NCBI GenBank assembly: GCA_963931925.1
Contig: OZ007574.1
Coordinates: 32,623,961 to 32,687,960 of the forward strand
Source: Onchidella celtica
Lineage: Eukaryota; Mollusca; Gastropoda; Systellommatophora; Onchidiidae
Direction of reading: 5' to 3'
DNA: 64,000 bases
The notes beneath the pieces were generated by a model. It worked only from the letters and a program-made list of their open reading frames with translations. It was not told where the DNA came from and searched no databases. Shown one piece after another: positions 1-10,799 of the stretch (position 1 is the first letter of the stretch; each line of letters begins with the position of its first letter). A program made the position numbers and the translations under genes.

Positions 1-3000
1 CCTCAATACATATGATACAAAAACAATGTACTGAAGTATTTCGGTATTTGGACAGACTGCAAACTAACCAAATGTCAGCAACAAGAAATTTGTGCAATCA
101 GATGCCACACAAGATCACAGAGAAGGAACACAAACATTTTTAAGGTAAGCTGCCACCAATTCATGATCAATGTTGAATGTTGCCAACAAAGTCACCAATT
201 GATTGGTAATGTATGGAAGAACCAGATTGGTGCTAATACGACATTTCAACCATTTAGAACAGTTGCTCTTCAAAAACTAAAGAAGTAGGCTACAGAACGA
301 AAATCCAAGCTCACCTCTAAATGAAGTTTCCTTATGCACCCCATACAGAAAATCTAAATATGATTTAGATGTGTTCTTCATGGTCACCATGAATGAAAAA
401 TAAAAATGTTATTTGTATTTGTGCGCATTCCAAGTGAAATACTGATTTTTCAGATCGTTTGTTACATGCAGCATTTCCATGTTTCATTCTCCTAAGAATT
501 TCAAGTCTTCTTTTCTCCACGTTTGCATGCCAAATTTGTCCCTTTTTGTTGTGTGAACAAATCAAATATTCAGTTGCTCACACTATTTACTTTGACTTGC
601 TTACAAAAATTAAAACAACACAATTCGCACAAAAATATGCTAGGTTTGAACTGAAAGTATCGATTATTTGTGATTGAAATCCGTATTAGTTAGAACTTGC
701 ACGCAAAAAACCAGATGTGACCCTGGGGGTGCCTGATGGAATGACAAGCCATGGCTTCGGTTCCTGCACCTAAAACAGCTGTAAACAATTAATATACACA
801 TTATAATTCTATAGGCCATTTGCAAATACAAAATAAACAAAATGTATAAGAAAAATCTCACTCTTGTTGTCGCTGTTTTTTTTGTTTTTTTTGGCTGTTT
901 TTTTTTTTCTACATATGTACACTTTCATTCCTCCCTATAGATCTGCTGCAAGAAAAGCCACTAAAAATAAACTGGTTTTGTATCCTTGTTGGCATGTTGT
1001 TTTACTGTGTGTAATTTATGTTCTACGGTATACCGCGTCTTGGCTGTACCTGTTGTGGTTACGTCAGCAATCAATAAATTTACTGGTCATAATGCGAGCA
1101 CCATCACGCATACGTGTGTTGTTGGCTGCTGTCATTGGTAATTGGGGCAGAATCACGCTGCGTGCGGGGGTCCCACCCGTATCACTGCCACCCCTCACAA
1201 CATTTTTCTCACTTGACCGGACAGACACATGAGAGGAAGGCTCTGCAGCCTATCCACAGCATCATTTTTGGCACCTCTGCCCTCCCTCTCGATTGCTGCT
1301 AAGAGTAAAGAGTTGTTGAACAGTCCGGTGTCAGCTTATTTGCGGAAAGTGGTTTTTACGGCCACGGGGCTTGAACTCAGAAGTTAAATTGAGGATGAGC
1401 ACGCACGATTTACCAGAATTGGGGCCGTTCGAACTCGAATTAGCAGTAGATGTTTAATAGAGATAAAGAAGGGGAAAAAAAACTCATTTCAAAATCAAGT
1501 CGATTTAACAGAAATTCGAATCACCAAAGTTCGGTTTACATAGACTTCACTGTATTTACTACGCATCAATTTGAAATCTCAACTTTGGCATATCCACCAC
1601 TGAAATGTTGAAACAATTCAACCTGACACACTGTAGTGTAACCAGCAGTGCTCTCTGATGTTAAATAGAAAAAGGTGTTGATTGTTGACGGTAGTACCAA
1701 TATGATTACAGAATTTCTAGAAATTCATCTCAAAGTACAATTTCGTGCATGGCTATGCCTTTTTAAAAATACAAAAATGATAATAAGTCGTCACTGTAAA
1801 CAACCCTGCAAAACTTTGTACTGAAAACTTTCTGGCAATTTACTGACATCTTTCAATTGAATGTCAAGAAAGATATACAATATGCCATGAAACATGTCCA
1901 GCACAGCTACTTCATTCATAAGAAGCTAAAATGTTGAACAGAGAATGAAGTTGATATTTCAACATGTTCTGAGACACCTATAACACCCAGTCTCTACACT
2001 AGCATAAAACAAATCTTAACGATCACCCTGCGCGTGACAGCTTAAAGCCCGCTGTCCAGTCAGTGACCTTACTCACGGAGAATCTATCTGGGTCGCACTG
2101 ATCCTTGCTGATTTATGATGACCACACTACTGCTGTCCACGTGGTTCGGTTTGTATTTGATTGGTATGAAAACATTCGCTGCTACGCCTTATCATGCTTG
2201 ATAATGAATTAACCAACAAAACCTTTGTCAGTCTCTAACAAATGATCTGACCTATGATACCAAACTGACAGCTGTAGTTTTCATGAGAACAAAGCATAAT
2301 AACTAGCCACGTCCCCTCCAAGCCCTACACATAGGGTTTCATCCTGATTGACACTAATAAACCAATGTGGGCATTTGGGGCAAAGACCCTTTCAGAGCTT
2401 GTTTCTGATTGGTTCTTAGATACAGACAACTCTTGATGGTGGTCGGCTTGTGAGAAAATGAGATAATATCACAAATTTATTGGCAGCAGTTCGCATGTCG
2501 ATGTTTCACCTTTTGATAGTGTGGGGAGAGCCTTTGAAAGCTTAGTCTTTGTGATTCCGACCAGTGGTTCACTGGTTAACATGTCCTTGTCACAATGCCT
2601 TTGATTTAGAAGAAATACAGTGAGCAATAAGACGGTAGTTACGTCTTAAAGACGATAATTACCCGACGCATGAAAATACAGCTTGCGCGTTGCACGGTCA
2701 GCTTGTCCTTGCCGTATTTGTATGCCCATGCAGAGTGAATGCATGGAAAGTCGAGCCGTGTTTGTAAGCCCCTCGCAGGGTGAGGATTAATCACTTCAGT
2801 TTTCTAAGACAGCAAGAGACGAAACATTACTGATTCAAAATCTCCTGGGTTCTCTTCCCAGAAAATGTTGCCACCATTCCCTGAAACTGTAGTAATCAGA
2901 TTTGGCTTCTTTTCAGGAGAAACAAAAAACTGTTTTATTTTAGTACAATTGGTCTAGTAACATTGAATATTTTTAAGCTTGCAAATCGATTATTTTTCAT

Positions 3001-4076
3001 CTTAGGAGTCTACAGACAAGATCATTCAATGCAGCTTTGAATATAGTTGAAAATACATACTATTATGAAACTTGATTTTTCAAATATTTTAGTTACTGCA
3101 GTCTTAGGAAATGGTGACGACGTGATACTATGTATGCACAATGAAAATAAACTTTATAAAAGTTTTAAATTCACATTCAGACTGCTCAGAAACCACATTC
3201 TACCAGTCAGAATGTCCTCATTGCATAATGCATGCACATGGCATGCTCGTCACAAGTGCAGAACGAGCAGATGTGCAAGCTAACAAATAATTAACATCAA
3301 TATTCCTGTTGCTATTAATTTTTGAAACTCAACCTCAAAAAACTACCCCTTATTCATTTTTGAGATGGTCTATGTCAATTTCACAAAAAAAATTGTCCAA
3401 TTTCTAGCAAAACTCACATCATTCATGAAGTATTTGTTAGTGACAGGTAGTTTTGATATCACAAGGTAGAAGTAAACTTATCCTTACAATCACTAAAAAT
3501 AAACAAGTTGAAGTACAGCTTGACAAAACTGTCAGTAAATAAATGTTAGGAAGTATTTTTGCATATATCGTAAGCGAAAAATAAAATTTCACAAATTCCG
3601 ATGCATTTCATTTTCACAAGATAAACAATTAATGTACAAGCAACATATCCCTTTTTCAGCAACAACAAAATATTTGCATGAGAGAGTACCACAATGTACA
3701 GCCAACATGTCTCTATTCAAAGATAACAACAAAATCCATGCTTGAGAAAGTATCATTTTCACACCCTCAGACAGGAGGAAAATCCTTCAAACATCGGCCA
3801 ATAAACCCTTGCACTCATCTTACATTTTCAGTACAGATGGACGAACAGTGAGCAACAACTGTAAATCCTGTAAGTAATAACTGTTCTACAATATTCCTGA
3901 TATTTCAAAGAAGACTGCAAAAAAATTTTTTTTTTTTTTTTTTTTTTTTTTCCATCATATTGTCTACACAGGTTACAACAAGATCAGAAACATCTGCCAC
4001 CACATTCTTTTGCTTTAATCCCACCTGAAAATAATTCATAGTTTTATAACGATGATTAGACAATTTATGTAAATGT
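1..4076. other. No gene recognised; AT-rich non-coding flank
   Basis: I see no convincing exon or repeat array here. Open frames are short, low in complexity and on both strands. The stretch holds a possible pogo/Tigger-like inverted-repeat end at about 1500-1556 and a 25-nt poly-T run near 3926-3950, immediately before the first LINE. Confidence 0.5.
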
Positions 4077-4088
4077 ACGTCACATTTC

Positions 4089-7000
4089 CGCCCGTGCAGA
4101 TGCGGGGCTCTCTTGTAGAAGAGGGACAGCAGAGAATACATCTGACGTGATACTGCGTGTCGTAAGAGGCGACTAAAGGTGCAAAGGTCCTGGTCTCCCG
4201 AGAAGAGCCAGTTGGCGGTGGGCCAACTACCCACCCTGTAAAAATAAACCAGTTACAGAAACACAAGCAAATACTTCAAATCAGTCTTTTATCTTGGGAG
4301 AAGGGGGAGCATCTGCACCTGTAGATTCAATGAAGGACAATGGACAAAGCCGAAAGGACGCCACTGGCCCGACTGCTCCTTCATCAAGCAAGTCACTCCG
4401 GATTGCGTCGTGGAATGTCCGCTCCATGTATGAAGCAGGAAAGAGTGCCCAGGTTACAATGGAGATGAGGCGATACAGACTGCACATACTTGGAGTTAGC
4501 GAGACCCGCTGGATACAGTCCGGACTGAAACAACTTAATACTGGGGAAAAGATTTTGTATTCTGGAAGGGAGGACAAAAAGCATACAGAAGGAGTAGCGA
4601 TCATCTTGAGCAAGCACGCCCAGAGGTCACTGAGGGGATGGGAACCCTATGGAAGGAGAATTATATTGGCATCATTTACTACTAAGAACAAGAACATCAA
4701 CATGAACATTGTGCAGATATACGCCCCAACAAATGAAGCAACCGATGAGGACAAGGACGACTTCTACAACCAGCTTCAGGAAATAGTTGACACATTGCCA
4801 AGAAAAGATGTGAACATTATAATGGGAGATGCCAATGCCAAGATAGGACAGGACAATACAGGGTATGAGGACATTATGGGGTGCAATGGTTTAGGACAAA
4901 TGAATGAGAATGGAGAGCGGTTTGCAAGTTTCTGCGCATTTAACAGCTATGTGATTGGAGGTTCAGTATTCCCACACAAGAGGATCCATAAGGCCACTTG
5001 GATTTCACCGGATGGAGTAACTGAAAATCAGATTGACCACTTTTGCATCACCCGACGATTCAGACGTTCACTAGAGGATGTCATAGTACAGAGAGGAGCA
5101 GATGTTGGATCTGACCATCACATGCTGCTGGCAAGACTCAAACTCCGCCTCAAGAAACAAGGTACCAGAGCAGGAACAAAGAGGAGAAAGTTTCAAGTGA
5201 GCCTTCTGGATGGAGACAAGAAGGAAGAGTTCCAGCTGACACTGAGGAATAGATTCAAACCCCTTGTTGACCTCGAAGAGACAGTAGATTTGGAGACTCA
5301 CTGGGCTAAGGTAAAAGGAGTATTTACATCGACATGTCAGGATGTTATTGGGGAAAAGAAAGTGGAACACAAGGAATGGATCAGTCAAAAATCACTGGAC
5401 TTGATAAGGATAAGAAGAGACCTAAAAGAACGGGTAAATGCAAGTCGTACAAGAAGCTCAAGAGTTGGTAACCAGGAAGAGTACCGAGCATCAGCTAAAG
5501 AGGTCAAAAAATCAATTAAAAAAGACAAAGAGGAGTTCATAGGAATGTTAGCAGAGAAAGCAGAGAAGGCAGCAACAGGAGGACACATGAGGATCCTCTA
5601 CCAGACTACAAAGACTCTTGCTGGAAAATATGGAAAACCTGAAGTTCCTGTCAAGGATTACAACAGGAAGGCTATTTTTGGAAAGGAAGCTCAGGCAAAA
5701 AGATGGATAGAACATTTTAACAGCCTCTTGAACAGACCTCCACCAAGCAACCCACCCGACATTCTACCCGCAAGAAATGATTTACCGATCAGTTGCGACC
5801 CTCCGACTAAAGCAGAGATTAATGATGCCATAAAGCAGTTAAATCGAGGCAAGGCAGCTGGACCAGACCAGATCCCACCAGAGGCGCTGAAGGCAGATGC
5901 TGCTGGGGCTGCAGAGGGTCTGCACTCACTATTCTCGAGGATTTGGATCGGAGGCAAGTTTCCAAAGGACTGGAAGGAAGGACACCTCGTGAAGCTCCCA
6001 AAAAAAGGGGACCTCAGCAATTGTAGTAACTACAGAGGAATCACACTTCTCTCCATCCCAGGAAAGGTTTTCAATCGGATTATTCTCAAGCGAATACAGA
6101 ATGCAACAGACCAAAAACTTCGCGAGGAGCAAGCTGGTTTCAGGAGTAATCGATCAACCACCGACCAGATCGCCACGCTGAGAATCATAGTAGAGCAGTC
6201 GCTAGAGTGGAACTCCCAACTGATAGTGAACTTCCTTGACTACGAGAAGGCCTTTGATAGCATCGATAGAGAAACACTGTGGAGAATATTGAGACATTAT
6301 GGAATCCCAGAGAAGATGGTGAATCTTATCAAGAGCATGTACGAGGGGACAAGTTGCAGAGTCGTACATGATGGTGAGCTTACTGACAGCTTTGATATCA
6401 AGACTGGTGTTAGGCAGGGTTGTTTGCTGTCCCCATTTCTGTTTATCCTGGTGATTGATTGGCTTATGAAAGAAACCACCAGTGGAGGAAGAAATGGCAT
6501 ACAATGGACCCCATGGACACAGCTGGACGATCTAGATTTTGCAGATGACTTGGCACTATTGTCGCACACACACGACCAGATGCAAGCAAAGACTACAGCT
6601 CTAAACAAAATTTCAGAATCTATTGGATTGAGGATACATCCCGCGAAGTCGAAGGTCCTAAAAATTGTTGCACCCCTAAGCGAACAAGTCACAGTAGGAG
6701 ATCAACCACTGGAAGATGTAGAGTCCTTCTGCTATCTTGGTAGTATCATTGACAATAAGGGAGGAACAGAGGCAGAAGTCAAAGCACGAATTGGAAAGGC
6801 ACAGGCAGCTTTCACATCCTTAAGCAAGATTTGGAGAACCAAGGATATATCTCTAAAAACAAAGCTGAGGATATTCAACTCGAACGTGAAGTCAGTCCTG
6901 TTGTATGGATGTGAGACTTGGAATGCGTCCCAGGCCTGCATAAAGAGAATCCAAGTTTTCATCAACAGATGTTTGAGGAAGCTACTTAAGATCAGATGGA

Positions 7001-7325
7001 CAGACAAGGTCAGCAATGAAATTGTATGGAAAAGAACAAGACAGAACCCAGTCAGAGAGGAAATTGGTAGGAGGCGATGGAGATGGATCGGCCACACTCT
7101 CAGGAGGCCAGGAAACAGCATCACGAAGAAGGTATTGGACTGGAATCCCCAGGGCAAGAGATCAAGAGGAAGGCCGCGCGGAACGTGGAGAAGAGCCAGA
7201 GAAAATGATGTGCAACGAAGCGGAAAGACTTGGAATAATGTAAAGAGGCTGGCCCATGATAGAGAGGGATGGAAGGTGTTTGTTGGTGGCCTATACCCTG
7301 ATCCAGGGTGAGAAAGGCAATGATG
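4089..7325 (+). mobile_element. Full-length RTE-like non-LTR retrotransposon (LINE-1 of this window)
   Basis: The 3237-bp element is flanked by a perfect 12-bp direct repeat, ACGTCACATTTC, at 4077-4088 and 7326-7337, which I read as its target-site duplication. It has a 5' leader of about 240 bp containing short hairpins and the stretch CGTAAGAGGCGACTAA (4161-4176), which I recall from 5' regions of RTE-type elements. One ORF fills nearly all of the rest, and only 14 bp separate its stop from the 3' end, which finishes in ATGATG rather than poly(A). A single endonuclease-RT ORF, short 3' UTR and trinucleotide-like 3' end fit the RTE group. The clade assignment is inference; integrity and duplication are seen directly. 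Confidence 0.9.
4330..7311 (+). CDS. Endonuclease-reverse transcriptase of RTE-like LINE
   Basis: An uninterrupted frame encodes an AP-endonuclease followed by a reverse transcriptase that would nick target DNA and copy the element RNA at the nick. The frame is open from 4177, but the first in-frame ATG is at 4330 (an upstream TTG lies at 4294). Numbering from 4294, the endonuclease shows ASWNVRSMYEAGK (near 39), GVSETRW, YAPTNEAT, MGDANAKIG (177-185) and SDHH (273-276). RT motifs include NYRGITLLSIPGK, EEQAGFRSNRSTTDQI, DYEKAFDSIDRETLW, GVRQGCLLSPFLF and the catalytic FADD (749-752). A basic tail contains RRRWRWIGHTLRRP and SRGRPRGTWRR. No separate ORF1 is present. Such ORFs are often mislabelled 'craniofacial development protein 2-like' after the endonuclease domain. 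No stop or frameshift is seen, so a recently active copy is plausible. Confidence 0.93.
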   Translation: MKDNGQSRKDATGPTAPSSSKSLRIASWNVRSMYEAGKSAQVTMEMRRYRLHILGVSETRWIQSGLKQLNTGEKILYSGREDKKHTEGVAIILSKHAQRSLRGWEPYGRRIILASFTTKNKNINMNIVQIYAPTNEATDEDKDDFYNQLQEIVDTLPRKDVNIIMGDANAKIGQDNTGYEDIMGCNGLGQMNENGERFASFCAFNSYVIGGSVFPHKRIHKATWISPDGVTENQIDHFCITRRFRRSLEDVIVQRGADVGSDHHMLLARLKLRLKKQGTRAGTKRRKFQVSLLDGDKKEEFQLTLRNRFKPLVDLEETVDLETHWAKVKGVFTSTCQDVIGEKKVEHKEWISQKSLDLIRIRRDLKERVNASRTRSSRVGNQEEYRASAKEVKKSIKKDKEEFIGMLAEKAEKAATGGHMRILYQTTKTLAGKYGKPEVPVKDYNRKAIFGKEAQAKRWIEHFNSLLNRPPPSNPPDILPARNDLPISCDPPTKAEINDAIKQLNRGKAAGPDQIPPEALKADAAGAAEGLHSLFSRIWIGGKFPKDWKEGHLVKLPKKGDLSNCSNYRGITLLSIPGKVFNRIILKRIQNATDQKLREEQAGFRSNRSTTDQIATLRIIVEQSLEWNSQLIVNFLDYEKAFDSIDRETLWRILRHYGIPEKMVNLIKSMYEGTSCRVVHDGELTDSFDIKTGVRQGCLLSPFLFILVIDWLMKETTSGGRNGIQWTPWTQLDDLDFADDLALLSHTHDQMQAKTTALNKISESIGLRIHPAKSKVLKIVAPLSEQVTVGDQPLEDVESFCYLGSIIDNKGGTEAEVKARIGKAQAAFTSLSKIWRTKDISLKTKLRIFNSNVKSVLLYGCETWNASQACIKRIQVFINRCLRKLLKIRWTDKVSNEIVWKRTRQNPVREEIGRRRWRWIGHTLRRPGNSITKKVLDWNPQGKRSRGRPRGTWRRARENDVQRSGKTWNNVKRLAHDREGWKVFVGGLYPDPG

Positions 7326-7875
7326 ACGTCACATTTCGCTTTCTTTCCAGATATGGCAATGAAATGTAAAAACCATTTTAAAGCATGCCAGAATGGAGAT
7401 GGTTCAACCTCATGAGTTAAATCCTTTGTTCTTTAGTGTTGCCATTTCAAAGTTACAACAAATATCATATGCATCAGGTGAAGATCTAAATGAAGGTACG
7501 CTAAGGCACATTAACGGTATCATACACTGGCAGTCTAATTTTATGTAAATCACAGGTCTAAAAGCTACTTCAGAAGCTCTGTTAGCTCAAATTCAAAGAT
7601 ATGAGAAAAAATTAATACATGTACTTCTTTCCCACTTAAACTCTTCAGCCCTATTGTCATCCAATCATCAGATGAAGACACTCAGCTCATGTCATGTACA
7701 CCATCAGGAAATTTTCTTAGTGTAAATAATGAACTTTTCATCACACAAATCTGCCTCAATAATTCTGTCCATTACGATAGGCCAATCTCACTTTTATAAC
7801 ATTAAGCAGTCCAATTTTCACAGGTCTCATACATCTGTCACTATTACACCATTATGACCAATAAAAATTGAATCA

Positions 7876-8490
7876 TTATGGCCTAGGCACATTGGGATAT
7901 TTCAGCATGAAGGATGGCGTTTCCAACTCTGGCTCTGACATAACCTCATAGTATTCTAGACAACCATACCACTTGATTGTTCCATCTTTACTGACAAAAC
8001 AGTGCAGTTTCAAAGGGTCCCTTGGGTCCTGAAATGATTCCACAGTCAATGAATCTCCCCAAACACTCGGGGAATAATGAACCATAGAAATTCGCATCAC
8101 ATAATAGTCCTGGAGCATATTGGTTAGAAGAGGGTAAAAATTATGGTTTGCCGCAATGCTGATGTTGTCCATGAAATATCTAGTGTACGAAGGATGACGT
8201 GTTCGCCCACTGGTGTCTGTATCTCTCAGTGTCACTACCACATGGTGAGAAAATGTTTTTCCAATAGAATCTGGTGGCTGAATAGGACGATAGTTATCTG
8301 GCATTTCAGGCAAAAGACGGAGAAATTTGAGTCTCCACCAGTCAGGTATCTGCTCTACCAGGCCAGATTCTCGATGAACAAGTGAATTGCAAGACTTCAT
8401 CATTATAGAGGCTCGTTGACGGCCACCAAAAGTGGCACTGCTACGAACTGTGTACATCGTATCCATCATACCAGTCAGTTTTAGTGACAC
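7876..8490 (-). CDS. Hotdog-fold thioesterase-like protein, last exon
   Basis: This terminal exon follows a 3' splice site (ctttggcag-like AG just above 8490 on the minus strand) and ends at a TAA after the residues NVPRP. It encodes about 204 residues. The segment RDTDTSGRTRHPSYTRYF is the hotdog signature of the 4HBT / acyl-ACP thioesterase superfamily, where an Asp, a small turn and a Y follow in this order; the later part (WGDSLTVES, KWYGCLEYYE) fits the remaining strands. The reading frame joins in phase with the exon at 9647-9837. Together with the upstream exons there seem to be two hotdog modules, as in invertebrate double-hotdog proteins of unknown substrate. A role in acyl-CoA or acyl-carrier hydrolysis is inference from the fold. 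No signal peptide can be judged because the N terminus is missing. Confidence 0.75.
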   Translation of the reverse strand: MSLKLTGMMDTMYTVRSSATFGGRQRASIMMKSCNSLVHRESGLVEQIPDWWRLKFLRLLPEMPDNYRPIQPPDSIGKTFSHHVVVTLRDTDTSGRTRHPSYTRYFMDNISIAANHNFYPLLTNMLQDYYVMRISMVHYSPSVWGDSLTVESFQDPRDPLKLHCFVSKDGTIKWYGCLEYYEVMSEPELETPSFMLKYPNVPRP

Positions 8491-9646
8491 CTGCCAAGGA
8501 TTAAACCAGATTATGTTTTTAAGAAATTGAATTAAAAATTTAAATTGATCACAATCACGATTCAGGATACTAATTAGCAAATGAGATGGAAACATCTAAT
8601 AAATATAATATGACAAAAATGTCTGGGCCCACTCAATAGTCATTTACTACATGTTCCAGACTCTTCCACCTTGCTCTAACTGATAGATTTACATTTTCCC
8701 TAAAAGCATGCATGAAAAACAATTCAATATCATCATAAAAGCCATGAATAAACTGTCATGACATGGGTTGTATCACAAGTTTGGCTTATCGTTATTCCCA
8801 TGAGTAGTAAAAGGGAAACAACAACAACAAAAAAAGGATCATACATGCCAGCATGACACATCCCTTCATATTTCTAAATGCAAATGATATAAGATTACCT
8901 AAATCTCTATAACAAATGACATCAAATTAATTTCCCCCAAGAATTCTCACTTATCAACTGTCAAACTGCAGACTTGTACTAGTAATGTAAACTACACGAA
9001 GGTATAAATTCTTCGTATTTCTTACATGAAGCCAAACATTATATCATATCAATTGCGCCTTTGCATCATATCTCTTTTTATGGGGATGTGCCGAAGTGAT
9101 TTCAGCACAAAGTATTGATTCTTGTGTTTTTAGCATTTCTAAGTTACCCATTTATTTTCCAAGTCTTGAAGTTTCTGTTCAAATAAATAAACTATAAATA
9201 ATTAAATTGTTCAAAACTGCAATTTTGTAAATGATTTACTGTGTTTAGACAAAACTGGCCATTTTCTCACATCTTCAAAATAATTCACACAAAAAAAATA
9301 TGTATTTCTCATAAAGTCTTGGACAGATCTTTGTGCAGCTTGGCAGGCTTCTTATTTCCCCATTTTTAGCGATTTTGTCAAGAGGATTTTTAAAGTTTTC
9401 TTTTGCCAGAACTGCATATAAGCCTTAATTTCTAACATGGGGTTTTTAGGCAATTGAATCCCTTGGCTGTTTCTCCTACCTTAGGTACACCACAAATAAA
9501 GCATAAGATGCATTACAGAAGGTGAAATATAGATTTTAGTTTTCACTGCCGCACATCCCCTTAAGGTAAAGACTGGAGGAAAGACCTCAACAACTGCACT
9601 GAAACAATACAAAGTAAAGTTATCTTTTCGTTGAAACAACTGTTAC

Positions 9647-9837
9647 TTGTATAGGAGACTTTGGGGTTGTTGTCTCATAAAAATGGCGGCGTATCTCCAT
9701 CACTGTGCCCTTTACATAGCTGCCTATTCCTTTCCGGTTGAGACTTTGGTAGTCCAAGAAGGACAAGATGTTGTCATAGAGTGCTGCATGTTCCACTCGC
9801 CCAATGATATTCATTAACCTGTGTAGATCTGGTTGAC
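9647..9837 (-). CDS. Hotdog-fold thioesterase-like protein, internal exon
   Basis: The exon is bounded by an AG after a pyrimidine-rich tract (cctttcatctctctccag) and a GTAACA donor after CAA. It carries 2 nt of a split Gly codon, then exactly 63 codons, so it joins in phase to the last exon at 8490. It encodes HRLMNIIGRVEHAALYDN and RKGIGSYVKGTVMEIRRHFY. This would be the end of a first hotdog unit and the linker to the second. An alternative read-through frame ends in a stop at 9620, but the phase match and donor favour splicing. Confidence 0.7.
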
Positions 9838-10244
9838 CTGGAGAGAGATGAAAGGGAAGAGCTACTGAAACTGTCATATTCTATAGAAAAAAATTCACAG
9901 CCTCAGTCTACCCATTTGCATTTGTCCCCTTTTTTTGCAATCAATACCAAGAAATAACGTATTATGTGTGAAAAAGCCCTATTGCATGTTTTTGTTGATC
10001 AAAGTATACTTTTCCTCCACCTTTTTAGACCCTTGCATACGAATTAAAATTACAGTGTTCAACAAAATGCAAATATATGTGATTCTTTTTGTTTCTCTCT
10101 GAAATTGTAAACTGAAGTTCTGATCGGCTATTTTGGTTAACGGACATGTCTTAGGGGTACTCAAGAAAGAGCCTCAGATTTAACATGATAATGACATCAT
10201 TGTCTAAACTATTCTCACAACTTTTATTCACCAATGCTCTATAC

Positions 10245-10345
10245 CTGTGTAGCTAATGTCATCATATCGTAGTCCAGGTAGAAGGGCTAAGGCTTTGTGC
10301 TGGTCTTTGTGAACCTCAATCCTCAGGTTCAGAGATGGGTATGTC
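10245..10345 (-). CDS. Hotdog-fold thioesterase-like protein, upstream exon (5' part of gene not found)
   Basis: A 101-bp exon with ATTTAG acceptor and GTATAG donor encodes YPSLNLRIEVHKDQHKALAL and then LPGLRYDDISYTG, ending with one base of a Gly codon completed by the next exon. The start codon and first exons must lie at higher coordinates. I could not recognise them between 14 kb and the window end, so they may be small, far away or outside the window. The full-length LINE at 10800-14118 would then sit in an intron of this gene, in the same transcriptional orientation. Confidence 0.6.
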
Positions 10346-10799
10346 CTAAATCAGGATAAAATCACATTTCACATTTAGTCTCCACATATGTAAATACAGT
10401 CCAATCCACTTATCTCAACAGGAGAGGGGTAGGGTGGACAAAGAGGATGACCCGTACTTGGATAATGCACGTGTGAAGCGCGATTTATAAGAGCACAGCA
10501 GTAACCATGAAGACGCACACATGTGTACTTTTTCTTTTTCACATGCCATTCCTGCACTATGCACTGCTGGCACTGACCAGGCCTAAACCTAGATCTACAT
10601 CTCCTGGTTACTTGCCGCACACGTGTATCACCATCATCACTGATTCTGAAGAAACCGATGCATTGCAGTTAAAAAGAAAAACTAAAACGCTGAGCATTTG
10701 ATATACCACTGCTCCACACAATAATGAAATTAAAAGAGCATGCCATACTGACAGCATGCCACTCATCAGAAGAAATAAGGGACATGACTGCGTTGTCTA

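Noticed and set aside
4281-7157. Minus-strand frames up to 141 codons
   Set aside because: Shadows of the plus-strand LINE ORF.
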